Assembly: GCA_958298945.1 (NCBI GenBank)
Contig: OY282610.1
Location: forward strand, 33,301,667-33,365,666
Origin: Atherix ibis
Lineage: Eukaryota; Arthropoda; Insecta; Diptera; Athericidae
DNA length: 64,000 bases
Direction: 5' to 3'
Part shown: positions 1-12,009 of the stretch, one piece after another
Layout of the letters: every line of letters starts with the position of its first letter
Numbering within the stretch: the stretch's first letter is position 1
Translations under genes and position numbers: made by a program
Notes under the pieces: generated by a model
Told to the model about the DNA's origin: nothing
Seen by the model: the letters and a program-made list of their open reading frames with translations, nothing else
Database searches by the model: none

Positions 1-2220
1 TGTTTGCTTCATTTTTAAGGATAATAAATAAATTGAATAAATTTCTTTTAAAAAAAAAATATATATACATATATACATATGTATAGTATATCCATAAAAA
101 ATATTCTATATTCTAACACATATAAATAAACTGAAAATAATTTCGTCTATAAATAAAAATAAAAAATATCATCAAAGTGTAGTGTTTGAATGAAAATGTT
201 ACGAAATAAACGGAATACGTTTTTCGTATTTCGTTTCGGCTATAGAACATAATGAGAATATTTGTAAATATTAAAAGAGACGCACAAATTTTCGTGACAT
301 TTTGTAATTTCAATTGGTTTTGATACACTCAACAACATTTAGCCTTTTTTTTCGAAATTAAATAATTGATTGTAAGGTGAGTGCAAATGAAAATATTATA
401 ATTTAGCAAACAAATTTATAACAAAATATTACTAGTTATCCTATACTATACTATAATGTGCCACTCTTCTATGGACATGTGTGTATGCATAGATTTGCAA
501 CACGAGTATTCGAAAATCATTCTCTTCTTATATACATGATTGTATACAGTACTACTGATTATATATCATCTTGTATTTATATTTTATATATATGTGAAAT
601 AGATTGTGTTGATATCTCAAAATAAACTGTTTAGAATTTCTGTATGAGTTTACCCTTACACACACTATCAAATATTGCACATAAATACTGTAGGTTGTTT
701 GTTTTTTTTCCATACCAATACAAGATTAATCAAATGAGATGAATGCATTCGAAATTAAATAATTTCAAAATCAAATTTATTTCGATTAATTTCTTATATT
801 TTCTTCCAAAAAAAAAAAAAAAAAATTGCGAACAAATTACAAATAATTACTACGAATATGGTATTGCCAATAATTTTTTATTTAAAATTTATATCTTATA
901 ATGAAAAATTTAATTTAATGCAAAAATATCCAAACCACCCCCCACCCCCCTAAATACCTAAGCTAATGTTCTTTGGTCTTAGAATGTTTACTTACAAAAC
1001 TTTTTCAAGATCTAAAATGAAGGTTTTTCTTTTTAAATTTCTTTTTGAAAATTAATTTATAACAAATAATTAATTTTTTCAACAATATAAAAAAAATTTC
1101 CAAAATAATTATTTTAATAATGTTGAAATTTTTATATTTCATATTAAAATAAGAAATTTTCCCATAATGCAGTATTATTTTTACTTATTATGTAAGTCGA
1201 TTTTTTTTTTAAGGAATTCATTTCTACAATATTTTGATTTTGTAGATTTTCTTTTTCAATTATTATAATAAAAAATAAAAACTATATAAATAAAAACTTC
1301 AGCTAATCTCATCATAATAATGTAAAATTTTTTTTTTTTCTTATCTTTCTTTTCAAATTAATTTTATTTAATAAAACACAATTATTGTCATTTTTGATTG
1401 GTGGTTGTTTCTGATCAAAAACTAAAAAACAAACATTTGTAAGGTGTAGCGTATAACCTAAGTCATCTATTTGCAATAAATAGATTATTTATATCGATTC
1501 ATTTAGATGGATGGTAAATATTTAAATAAATAAACCAATTTTTTTTCTTTTTTTCTAAATTTTCCTAAATTTTTAAATATAAACGCTTGTAATTATAAAA
1601 AATTCATTACTATTGTCCATTCTCTTAAAGTGATTTTTTCTATTGCAAAATAGAACCTTTCAAGAGGTTCGCGTAAAGTTTTATTAATCAAAAAAAAAAA
1701 AACTAAAAAACTAAACAAAAAACGCATATATTTTGAGTGTTTAAAATTACTGCATAGAAAGAAATTGAACAATCGTCTTCAGGTGGTTGATAATACAAGT
1801 AGATCGTTGACTTTTAATCGTTCCAATATTTTATCTAAAAATTGATCCTTATCCATATCTATCCAAACTTATGTGTACATACACATATATATAAATACGT
1901 ATATACATGCATAAATGCATTGAGCATTTACCACTATTAATTATAGAAAATGTATTTTTATCCATTTTGGTAAAAAAAAAAGTTAATAAAATACAATGAG
2001 TCTTTGGAGAAAAAAAAAATATCTTAATTAATTTATACACACAGTTAAAATTGAACAAAAATATAAAAAAAAAAAAAAATAAAAGAAATAGAAATAAATA
2101 AAACAAGAGCAGAAAAAATAGAATATGGTAATTTGGCGGGAAAGGGGGGGGGGGGGGTAAACAGAGACAGCTTGCGATGATGATTTTCATCATCAACAAC
2201 AGCAAATTGTATAGTAGTAC
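1..2220. other. AT-rich sequence without recognisable gene
   Basis: A/T-rich with homopolymer runs and several C-runs near 938-950. The only open frames are short, Phe/Leu/Ile-rich products of T-runs with no coding signal. A 13-base G-run sits at about 2144-2156. I see no transposon signature. Confidence 0.5.
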
Positions 2221-2560
2221 TCACTATCGGTTTTGTTATAATTTCGAGAAAATTCTATTTTCGTCATTTAAGTCGTCTTCGGTGTTGTTTTCATATTCAT
2301 TGTCGGCGACAGCTGCTCCTTAGGAGCTCCCACTCGTCCTCAAGACTTGCACAGTCGTTGCCATCTGAAGCCTCCCAATTCTTGAATCTGACTATCGCAA
2401 AAGATCACAGCCACTTTATCTCAACATCCTTAGTGTCGTCATCGTTAACTTTTGCTGTTGTTTTTCTCTAATATCCAACAATTTCTACTCGTATCTATCT
2501 TTCTATCTATTGTATTTGTCCATTAAGAAAAACTTGAGGAAATATTCAAAATATAGTTAT
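2221..2560. other. Less AT-rich island, possible 5' non-coding exon or regulatory segment
   Basis: About 300 bases of balanced composition (around GTCGGCGACAGCTGCTCC and CATCTGAAGCCTCCCAATTC) in otherwise very AT-rich DNA. No long frame is open on either strand. Composition alone suggests a transcribed leader or a regulatory element upstream of NfI. Nothing else confirms it. Confidence 0.25.
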
Positions 2561-5500
2561 AGGCCAACTATAAGTAAGTAATTTCTAATAATACATATCC
2601 CCATGTACCCTTGTATGTATGCCCAGCGAAAATTGTATGTACTCGTCGAGTATCCACGGAAAAATATTCATTATCGAAAGATAAATAAAAAACTAAAAGT
2701 GCATTGGTATTTGTTATGCAGCATTTCTATATTCCGATTGCAGTCAAATTTAATTGAGAATTTTTTTTCTCCAAAAAATCAATACACAACTTAATATTCG
2801 TTTTTATGAGTATTTACTAAATGCTGATAGAATATCTGGCAATTTTCAAAAAAATAATACATTAAAAAAAATTTTCCCCATCATTTTAAAATATATCCAA
2901 AAATTTATCGACAATTTTAATGAGTATTTCTTATAGAATAGTGTAAAAAAGGACATTATCTCATCGAGAACATTTTATTTACTCTATATAGAAATTTACA
3001 CTTTCCGGACAAAAATTTTATTTATATTCTAACTAAACAGCTGATAAATTTTTCCCCTTACTGTATGCTAGAGAGTAAAAAAGAAAAACGAAAAACTGTA
3101 ATGAAAAACTAAAAAAAGTACGCATAAAATAAAAATAAAATTGAAAATCGAAAGAAAATCTTGTAGCGGATTGAAAAATTTATAAATAGAGAGGCTCACC
3201 GAGAAAAAGTCGACGAGATGTTTTCCTCCTCGTGGATGACCAGACAAACATACAAACACCTTTATAATCATTGCTTTTTATAGAAATATATATACATCCA
3301 TACTACATACATACATATATATATATTAATCGTTTATATATACATGTATATAAAATTTTAGCACACAAACAAAGTTAAAATTGTGGCGCACATTGGCAGA
3401 CCGTGTACACTTGTTCGATTTGTTATCGAAATATGCCGACGAAAGTAGCACCATCCCCCCCCCCCCAAAGCCATCCCTCCTTCCCCATTACCCACCCCCG
3501 TTATAGTTTTCATATATCGGAAAATTGGTAATGCCATGTGCGGTTTTTTTTTTTGGTGTATTTAATGGTTTGTGTGGTAACATATTTTCGGAAAAATGCT
3601 CTAATTCAGTGGCTCTCAATGTTTTAAAAATTTATGCAAAACGGAAATAATTTTTTTTTTTTTAAAATAATTCAATTTAATTTATTTTAAATGTTAATTC
3701 AATCAAAATGATTGGAAACTAAAAGGTAAAGTTAATATTGTATAGTATTAATGTAAATGTATTTAAAAGAAAAGGAGAAAATACCCAAAAAAATAAGAAT
3801 CTTTTCTGCTTTGATTGATAGGATTTTTTTCTTTTAACAAATTCCGATAAATGAACAATAAAATAATTTAAAGCAATGTTCACTTTTTTATTTTATTTAT
3901 TTTCAAAAAAAAAAAAAAATTGCCTATTAAAAATGTTGATTATTGATAAATTTTAAGGAGTACTGGAATATTTTCTGAAATTTTGTTTCGTATAGGAAAA
4001 TTAGCATTTCTAATTATTTATTTCTGAATAAATATTTTTATTAAATATTATTTAATTTAAAATTAAAATATATATACGCACTTTAGAATAGAATTTTTAA
4101 GAAGAAAAGCTATCGATAAATACATATAAATGGACTAGAGTAAAAACGTGGTAATTTATATCCTGAAATATATTTTCTTCAATGTCTTTAAATATTAAAA
4201 TAAATTTAAAAAAAATATATATTTTAACTTATTGATTTTAGTTTAAATCAGTATTATTTTAATAATATTTGTTCATAATTAGATAAATTGCTAAAAAAAA
4301 AAAATCACCAAAAAAGTGCATTGATTTAAGCTAAAATGAAGATAGGATTTTTCGAAATAAGTTAATAATTTTTAAAATTTTTATTCTTAAATATTATTTA
4401 ATTTTTTTTTTGGGACAGAAAAATGGTATAAAATTTAGAAGGATATCTATCTACCTACACGTGTTTATAATAATAAAAAAAAAAAACCAAAAAATAATTT
4501 TCATGAATGTAGCTTTGGTCGATTGTTAGCGGATGTCCTTCTAACTGTGGCATTTTGGAAGAAAAAAACTATTTCTTCTTCAATAAATATCCTTGATGAT
4601 GGTTGGACATTTTTTTCAAATGCTGCAGAATGCGGGGCAGAGGTATAGACAATAAACAATCGCGTTCAGACGACAAGGCTACATTGGAAAATACATGCAT
4701 CTCGTGGTGATTCGGTTCTTTATTAACAACCAATTTTAATGTAAATAAATGCACATGCGCCTAATATCCTTCTGATTTGAGAACCGATGCAAAAGTAGCC
4801 GCCGACGATGTCGCGTCGCGATGCTGCCATAACATTTTCACTGCATCCACACTTTTACGAAAGTTTTTTTTTTTTTTTTACAAAAACTACGATAATATTT
4901 TTCATTTCCTTTTCTTATGGAAACTTTCGGTAATTCAATCGATTACAGAATGTAAGAAACCGAAATTTATTCGTTCGTATATCTTCATTGATACATGCAT
5001 TTGTCGCCGGAATGCAGGACTTTTATATGAGAAAAACGAAGGAGAAAACAAGGAAAAGTTTTCATTGTAGAATTCCTTGATAAAATGTGAAAATTCCTAG
5101 AAATAAATATTCTTGCCTGAGTCCTTTTTCTTCTTCTCATAAGGATCCGATTTTTAGATATTATTGAAAATTTACAAGCATACGAAGACTGTAGCCGATT
5201 TTGATAATATCAGAGATGTCTAGAAAATGACAAAAAAAAAATTACTTCACTTCATTTTATTGCAGCCCTGTTTGTTCGGGTTTTGACGGTTAGCCATAGT
5301 ATCATACCCAAAATATCTATCGTCTCTTTTCTACCATTTTACATAAGTTTCTATTTACAATTCCACCCAGTCCAACCCACCTTCATAAATATACTAATAC
5401 GATTGCATACATTAAGCAAACACAGCCAACCATATCATCCACAATTTTGAACAAATTCCTTTCCAGTCCTATTTACCAGGAGCAACCCATCGACTAGCGA

Positions 5501-5900
5501 AAAATGCTTTTATTACTCCTCTCCTTGCCGAATCTACTCAATATGGGCATGCATTTTTTTTTTGTCTTCTCCAATTTATTTTCTGCTTTCCGGTTCCTTT
5601 AATAAATAAAAGTTTATATTACTCATTACTCTCAATGTGCAATGGAATCTTTAACTTTTAACGAAAAAAAAATATCTTTGCAGACATTTATTCATTTTAC
5701 ATTTTTCTCATATTAATATTAGGGTTTTTTTTTATATCTTTTTTTTATTCTTTTTTTTTTTTTTATTCAATTGCATTTTTATACGAGGAGTCAAATTTAT
5801 GTTTAAAAATATAAATTGTAAAAAATTTTAAATTATATGCAAATGAGAAAAAATTACAAAAAAAAAAATTCCTATTTTCCGCATAGATGCATTAGTTTAT
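2561..5900. other. Mostly AT-rich sequence without recognisable gene
   Basis: C-run at about 3453-3465. Two stretches of more mixed composition (4500-4860 and 5260-5560) have no frame or family I recognise. The rest is A/T-rich and homopolymer-rich. Confidence 0.45.
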
Positions 5901-5949
5901 ATTTATCTGAATGTTTATTTATATACTTTGCAGGATGGTTTAAATAATA

Positions 5950-6420
5950 GTTAATATTCTCGACAAAAATTACACGTTTCAACGATTTAAGGAACAAAAT
6001 TTTCATTAGCGATGAGGCTCATTTTTTGCTTAGTGGATATACCAATAAGCAATATTATCGTTTATGGGGCTCTGAAAACCCCCAAGTGACTCTTATTATA
6101 TCTGCGAAAAGTGACTGTCTGGTGTGCATTTTGATCTAAAAGTATTTATTTGAAAAGTGAAGAAGTTAAAAATATTAATTTTTAAACGACTTTAAAAAAG
6201 TTTGAAGTTTAAAATTTTAATCTTGGCTTATATGTGGATTCAATAAGCATTGTCTTATTTGAATTTACTATGTGAAAAATTCCAAGGATGCCTAATTTCA
6301 AGACACCATTTGAATTTCTCTTGTAAATCTATAGCATAAAAGCTCATGATAATGTACACAATTCTCAAATTTTGGAGTATCTTAAAATTAACAACCTCAA
6401 ATAATAACCAAATTAAATAG
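5950..6420 (+). mobile_element. Degenerate Tc1/mariner-superfamily (ITm) transposase fragment
   Basis: Reads NKIFISDEAHFLLSGYTNKQ then YYRLWGSENPQ at about 6000-6095, the first catalytic-Asp block (SDEAHF) and following motif of an insect IS630-Tc1-mariner transposase. A weak match to the C-terminal DNSQ-LE-LK motif follows near 6355. Stops and indels throughout; no terminal repeats found. Confidence 0.7.
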
Positions 6421-6689
6421 CGTTTACTCGTTTAATGGCAAAGGTCCAAGCAATATAATAAGGATAATTTTTTATCAAAATTTCATTTTCGAAACATAAA
6501 TTACTTAATCGGATAGATATATGGTATTGGACCGTTAGGTGGTAGTAATTTAAGGACCTTATTGCAAAAGTTGAGTTTTTTCAATGCATTTTGGTCTGGA
6601 GGTATTTTTTCTTCTTCTTTAAATGAAGAAGTAGGGACCAATTTTTTTTAGACTGAACTTTAAGATTTTAATCTGAATTTAATAAAAAA

Positions 6690-7265
6690 AATTATTCCTG
6701 ATCACCAATTTGGCCTCCAGTTTGAACACTCCACTATCCAGCAATGCCATCGCGTGTTATTGATCACATTACATCCTCTCTTGAGAGGAAAGAGTATTGC
6801 CCAGGAGTATTTTTAGATATCTTCCAAGCTTTTGATCCTGGACTCCTCTGGAAACTCAAGAGCGCCAAGTACCTCCACCGAGGAGCTTAATCAAGAAATG
6901 GCAAATATGGAGGGACTTATGAAGGATTTGAGTGCAATCACAGCCAACGAGTTCGAATGTTAACCAAATTAGACTGATAGAAATTTGAATTGCTGCCTAC
7001 AATTACGTGGGCATAGTAGAAGGGGCAGGGGAGATGACTTTAAATCATCCCCAATTTTTTAATTTTATATATAATACCTTATCATAAATTCATATTTCTC
7101 CCAACGTCATTTCCAAGTTGCAATTAACTCAGAATCATCGGAAATATATCCTATTCTAGCTAGAGTCTCACAAGGCAGAATCCTTTGTCCCATTTCATAT
7201 AATATTTATACCTAAAACATCCCATCTGATCCTAATACTATCATTGTTACTCCCAAAAAGCTTTA
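6690..7265 (+). mobile_element. Jockey-like non-LTR retrotransposon fragment, copy 1
   Basis: Reverse-transcriptase pieces in different frames: PDHQFG near 6705, FLDISQAFD near 6810 (the motif A region, with frame and stop damage), then QVAINSESSEIYPILA and VSQGRILCP at about 7118-7195 (motif B). About 150 bases between these parts do not resemble copy 2. No YADD motif remains in this copy. The type of motifs fits the jockey clade of insect LINEs. Confidence 0.75.
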
Positions 7266-7399
7266 GTTTTATAAAAGTAAAATAACAAATAACCCCCCCC
7301 CCCCCCTTAATTCTCCTTCTTCCTGTAGACCCCTCGGCATCCTACCAATCTTTGGTAAGATTTTTAAAAAACTCCTATTGAAATGACTCTACCCAGTCC

Positions 7400-8290
7400 T
7401 AGTTAATGACAAACATTATTCCTGATCACCAATTTGGCTTCCGGTCTGAACACTCCACTATCCAGCAATGCCATGGCGCGTTGTTGATCACATTGAATCC
7501 TCTCTTGAGAGGAAAGAGTATTGCCCAGGAGTAATTTTAAAAGCTTAGGAGCTTTTGATCGTGAACTTCTCTGAAAACTCAAGAGCTTTCTTCCTTCAAT
7601 ATACTTTATCATAATTTCATATTTACAAGTTGCAATTAACTCAGAATCCTCAGAAATATATCCTATTCTAGCTGGAGTCCCAGAAGGCAGTATTCTTGGT
7701 CCTATTTTATATAATATTTACACACATGATATACCATCTGATCATAATACTATCATTGCTAATTATGCAAATGATACGGCCATGACTGAGCTTCCAACAA
7801 TTTTAATCCCATATCCAAAATTTTCAATCCTGGTTTAAAAGATGGAGTGTAAGGAAACATTTTTTTTTATTTGGACGTATAGAATTAAACTGTGGGGTTA
7901 AACGAAACGTTCCAATCTAAGATCCGCCGTAAAATTGTTGATGTTCCCTTTTATTTTCGTTACAACATAATACATAGTGATCTAAATGTTTCCTTTCTTT
8001 AGGAGCTGTGCATTTTTTTTCACTATCAAAAATTTCACTCACGTTTATCCTATCATCATAATCCACTTGTGAGAGAATTGTTCTGTACTGCCCTCCCCGG
8101 AAACACTCATCGGAGACTTAAGAGACAATGGCCTAGAGATTTTCTAGAGGAATCTAACTTCCATTAGTTGGAGAAATCCCGATGGGTGCTTACTCCCACT
8201 TCATGATGCACAAGATTGTAAATTAAAATGTTATGTAAATCTGCTTATTACAATATAATTGTAGTTACAGATAAAAAAAAAAAAAAAAAT
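7400..8290 (+). mobile_element. Jockey-like non-LTR retrotransposon fragment, copy 2 with 3' end
   Basis: Repeats the PDHQFGFRSEHSTIQQCH start seen at 6705, then AGVPEGSILGPILYNIYTHD and a mutated catalytic box NYANDTAM (normally ADD) near 7765. Downstream come pieces of the C-terminal region (PLVRELFCTALPGNTHRRLK at about 8060-8120). It ends in an A-run at 8273-8289, the expected poly(A) tail of a LINE. Frameshifts and a deleted motif A make it a pseudogene. Confidence 0.78.
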
Positions 8291-8429
8291 CTGAACCAGA
8301 TGTGAATTCGATAAAATGGAGGCCACAAGCTGCATAACACAATAAATTCTAATTTTATTGAACGAAAATTTCCCAGGATACGGAATTTCGACCCACCATT
8401 GGATTTTTCCTTTTAACATAGGGCTAGGC

Positions 8430-8600
8430 AAAAGATAATTCTCAAACTTTAGAGCAATTAATATTCAATATTTATCAAATTCTGGCCGATTTACAGCCGG
8501 ACATGTCCAAAAAAGTTATTAAAAAATTATTTCAAAAGGATCGAGTGGTAGTCAAATTTTTGGCTAAAAGTTTTTTGGATTAATTTAAATTTAACTTTTC
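8430..8600 (+). mobile_element. ITm transposase C-terminal fragment
   Basis: Reads DNSQTLEQLIFNIYQILADL then QPDMSKKVIK, the C-terminal helix region of insect ITm transposases. A closely related piece lies at 10775-10890. Isolated, no terminal repeats identified. Confidence 0.5.
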
Positions 8601-9460
8601 TTTCCAGAGGATCAATTAAATATTTCGGTTATTTTATATATACTCTATTGCACCGTAATATGATGAATATTATTTATATGAATATACTCGATATTTAAGG
8701 ACCCTTTTACAATTGTTGAATCATTTCAGAGTCCCGACTTCCCGATTAGTTTTGAACAGATCGCTGAGGAGCTAAAAATGAACTTAATTTTGGTAGTGCC
8801 ATATTAAAAAGAAATTATATGAATAGTGATTGTTTGCAATGTTTAAAATTCTAATTACGGATGCGAAGTGACTGTGGAATCATTTGATAGTCCGGCATAA
8901 AATAATTTTCGAATAATTGACATTGTGTAGTGATAAAAACGACAACGATTTTATGTTCTGATTTTTCAATAACATTTGAAACAAAATACAATTAAATAAA
9001 ATTTCAAGTTCTAAAGTCCTTAATAAAAAGTATTCTTACTATTAACTGAGTGATGGTATTTGTTGTATTTTTTCTTCAAACAATTTTTCACCTTACTAAT
9101 AAAATACGAAATAATTTCTAGTTTTTCTGAATAAAAATATTTACTACTGAGAATTTTTCCTAAACTAAAAAGTTCCCATTTGCAAAAAGAAAAAGACCCG
9201 AACAACTGTTATCGGAAAACACTTTAACCGAATTAGTAACAAAAACATTTTTTATCAAAATTTAATATAGAATTTTTTTTAATATGAAATTTCATCTAAT
9301 AAAAATTATTCCCAACCATAACCAAAAATACCATTTTTATAGAAAAAAGGATGGAGAAATTGCATACAAAATAAACTAATTTCATCGAAATTAAATGTTT
9401 CTGCTTGGAAAGGATTATTTTTATATTTATTTTAAGACTTTATGTAACATGGGTCAAAAT
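8601..9460. other. AT-rich spacer, no gene seen
   Basis: No frame of coding character and no recognised element. Position between transposon fragments suggests older decayed repeats. Confidence 0.4.
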
Positions 9461-9469
9461 AGGACAATT

Positions 9470-10322
9470 TATTATGTTTTATAATTTGTTGCCATTGTAA
9501 AGGTCACTTCATAAAGCCTTTCTCACAGAAGCCCTGATCCTTATTGGCAAAAAAAGTTCGACTAAACGATTTTCACAATATTCTCTTGATGCCAATTTCT
9601 TATCACTAAGGACGTTTTTGATCCGGAGTTGTCCTGATGGAATATAATACCTTTCCTGTTGACCAATTTTCACCGCTTCTGGTCAATCGCTAGCTTCAAA
9701 CGGTCCAATTGTTGACAGTAGAATTTTAGTGCTTGGCCATATGAAAGCAGCTCAAAGTAGATAATACCTTTCCAGTCCCACCAAATGCACAGCAAAACCT
9801 TCCTGACCATTAGTTCTGGTTCGGCCACCGTTTCCGTCGTTTTGCCGTGCTTTGGCCACAATCGTTTGTCGTATGTCACCAATTACTCATACCCAGTCAA
9901 TAATCGTTTAAGAAATGTGTCGATTTCGTTCCGTTTGGCCATGGCTTCACAGATCGAAATTTAAACCAACAAGTTTTTTTGCGTCAATTCATGTGGCAGC
10001 CAAATTACGAGCTTCTCTTTGAATCCAGCTTTATGCAAATGGTTTAAAACTGTTTTGTGCTCCTGGGGGGGATGCTACTTCGATCATTTGTATGATTTTA
10101 TCGACATTTTCGATGACGTGTCTACCTTTACTGAGGTATATCGTTAACATCGAAAATACCGGAACGAAATCGACGAAACCAAGATTGTGTGTAATTGGTT
10201 GTGACAGTATCGGGACCACAAAAACCATTCACAATTTCAGCCTTTATCTGGCCTGTATTTTCGCCATTATCAAAGCAAAATTGTACAATGGACCAAATTT
10301 TCTCTTTGTTAACTTCCATCTT
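9470..10322 (-). mobile_element. Mariner relic copy A (MEVNKEKI-type)
   Basis: On the minus strand the helix-turn-helix end starts MEVNKEKIWSIVQFCF at 10319 and continues SWFRRFRSGIFDV. The catalytic part reads KVLLCIWWDWKGIIYFELL and YCQQLDRLKLAIDQKR near 9670-9830, and the C-terminus is near 9480-9600. The region around the second catalytic Asp and the SPDLAPSDY block is deleted (junction near 9610). Frames are broken at several points. Family is mariner with the WWDWKG signature; no clear terminal repeats. Confidence 0.8.
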
Positions 10323-10344
10323 TTACATCCTATAACTCATCTAT

Positions 10345-10630
10345 CGCTTGGTGACTATAATTTGGGTTCATCAAAACTTGTCAACCAAGCTTTCGAAGTT
10401 TCTGACGAGTCACTATAGACGTGTGTAGTCTGGCGTTGTCCTGATAGAATACAACACCTCTCGTGTTGGCCAATTTTTGTCCTCGTCTGGTCTTCAAACG
10501 GTGCAATTGTTGACAGTAGAGGTCCAAATTTAGTATTTGGTCATATTGGAAGCAGCTTTCTAGTCCCGGCTAAATGCACAGCAAATCCTTCCTGGCCGTT
10601 AGTCCTGGTTTGAATTTCTTTTTCTGTACT
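10345..10630 (-). mobile_element. Mariner relic copy B, fragment of the same family
   Basis: Minus-strand pieces of the central catalytic domain: YCQQLHRLK, VVFYQDNARLHTS and VTRQKLRKLG. It abuts copy A head-on-tail in the same orientation without the intervening parts, so these are two truncated insertions or one rearranged one. Confidence 0.7.
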
Positions 10631-10654
10631 CTTTTTATGTTAAAATTAAAGACT

Positions 10655-10747
10655 TTAATTTGAATAAATTATAATTTCGAGATTTGATAATGTCAATTTG
10701 GAAAAAAAAAATTACCAAATCTCGAAATTATGATTTATTTAAATTAA
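10655..10747. repeat. Inverted repeat, 32-bp arms with 29-bp spacer
   Basis: Arms 10655-10686 and 10716-10747 are reverse complements with about two mismatches. They centre on the shared word AATTTCGAGATTTG / CAAATCTCGAAATT. It sits between mariner and ITm debris. Confidence 0.85.
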
Positions 10748-10774
10748 GTTTTAGGACTTTAGAGTCATATTTAC

Positions 10775-10890
10775 GCAGATAATCCTCAAACTTTAGAGCA
10801 TTTAAAAACTCATATCCATCAAGTAATAGCTGAATATGCGAAAAAAATATTCATCACAAATTACCTTACAAAGGATCGAGTCCTCTTAGC
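10775..10890 (+). mobile_element. ITm transposase C-terminal fragment
   Basis: Reads DNPQTLEHLKTHIHQVIAEY, the C-terminal helices of an insect ITm transposase, cut off just before the mariner end at 10907. Confidence 0.5.
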
Positions 10891-10906
10891 GAATATTTAT
10901 ATAGTA

Positions 10907-12009
10907 CGAGGATTCTTCAAAAAGTATCGTGAATTTTGAATTTATGTTGGTACTCATATCTGTCACTTATGCCGACAAGTTCGGCCATTTTGAATGTTCA
11001 GTTAATTTTTGACAGCTGCTTTGCTTGCATGTGTTTTGGCACATCTTCGATTTTTGCCCATTCCAAAAAATGGATCAAAGAATCTGTATCAAATTTTGCA
11101 TTTAAAACAAAATTAATTGCGCGGACGCATTCCGAATGTTGACTGTGGCATATGCTGAAGCTACCTTGGTCCAAAGCAACATTTATCGGTGGTACAAAAT
11201 GTTCTCAGAGGGCTGAGAAGATGTGAACGACGAAAAGCGTGCCGGACGCCCGAGAACATTGATAAAGTGAAGAAAATAGTATTGACGAATCGTCAAATCA
11301 CCGTTAGAGAAGTTGCTGAGGACTTAAACATATCGATTGGCTCGTGTCATTCGATTTGTACAAATGATTTGTCGTGAGACGGGTCGCCACGAAATTCGTA
11401 CCAAAATTCCTCAATTTCGACCAAAAACAGCATCGGATTAACATTGCTAAGGAGCTATTGGACTCTGTCCCCGACGACCTAAATTTGCTCCAGAGGATCA
11501 TAGCTGGTGACGAATTATGGGTTTATGGTTATGACGTAGAAACCAAAGCTCAATCATCCCAATTGAAGCTGCCGCACAAGCCAAGACCGAAAAAAGCGCC
11601 AACTTCGGTCGAATGTGAAAGTTTTGTTTACAATTTTCTCCGATTGCAGGTGTGTAATCTTGCCACAGGGTAGAATGGTCAATAACGAATATTACCTGCA
11701 AGTTGTGCGTAAGTTGCGCGAAGTAATCCGCAAGAAACGCCCGGATTTGTGCAAGAATAAAAATTGGCTTTTGCACCATGATAACACCCCTACTCACACA
11801 TCGTTGCTTGTGGGCGAATTTTTGGCCAAAAACAACACACTAATAATGCCGCAGCCACCGTATTCCCCAGATCTGGTTTTCTGTGACTTTTTCTTGTTCC
11901 CGAAACTGAAGAGCTCCATGAAAAGGACATTTTATGAATAACTAGTTTGAAAGCTTTGCCTTACAATATTTTAATGGAGTATAGTTTATAAAAAAAATTC
12001 CTATCCTCG
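10907..12009 (+). mobile_element. Mariner element, internally deleted and frameshifted
   Basis: Left end CGAGGATTCTTCAAAAAG after TA (10905-10906); right end inverted CGAGGATAGGAATTTTTT with CCTCG at 12005-12009. Transposase start ATG at 11070, stop after 11 codons. Later segments read [77 protein letters not shown] and PPYSPDLVFCDFFLFPK in shifted frames. The C-terminus is lost after LKSSMK. All three catalytic Asp positions are still present. The 5' leader is shared with the copy at 33291-34053. Confidence 0.88.
11070..11942 (+). pseudogene. Mariner transposase pseudogene
   Basis: Broken D,D34D transposase of the GDE-W-YGYD / HHDN-PTH / SPDL family. At least two frameshifts (near 11210 and 11650) and an early stop; the 3' part is replaced by non-homologous sequence. 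Confidence 0.8.

Noticed and set aside
1849..2205. 118-codon Phe/Pro-rich frame
   Set aside because: Produced by poly-T, poly-C and TA-repeat sequence; no domain and no splice context.
4777..5070. 97-codon + strand frame in a mixed-composition patch
   Set aside because: Contains a poly-T-coded Phe run and no recognisable motif; start lies in unremarkable context, so I do not call it a gene.
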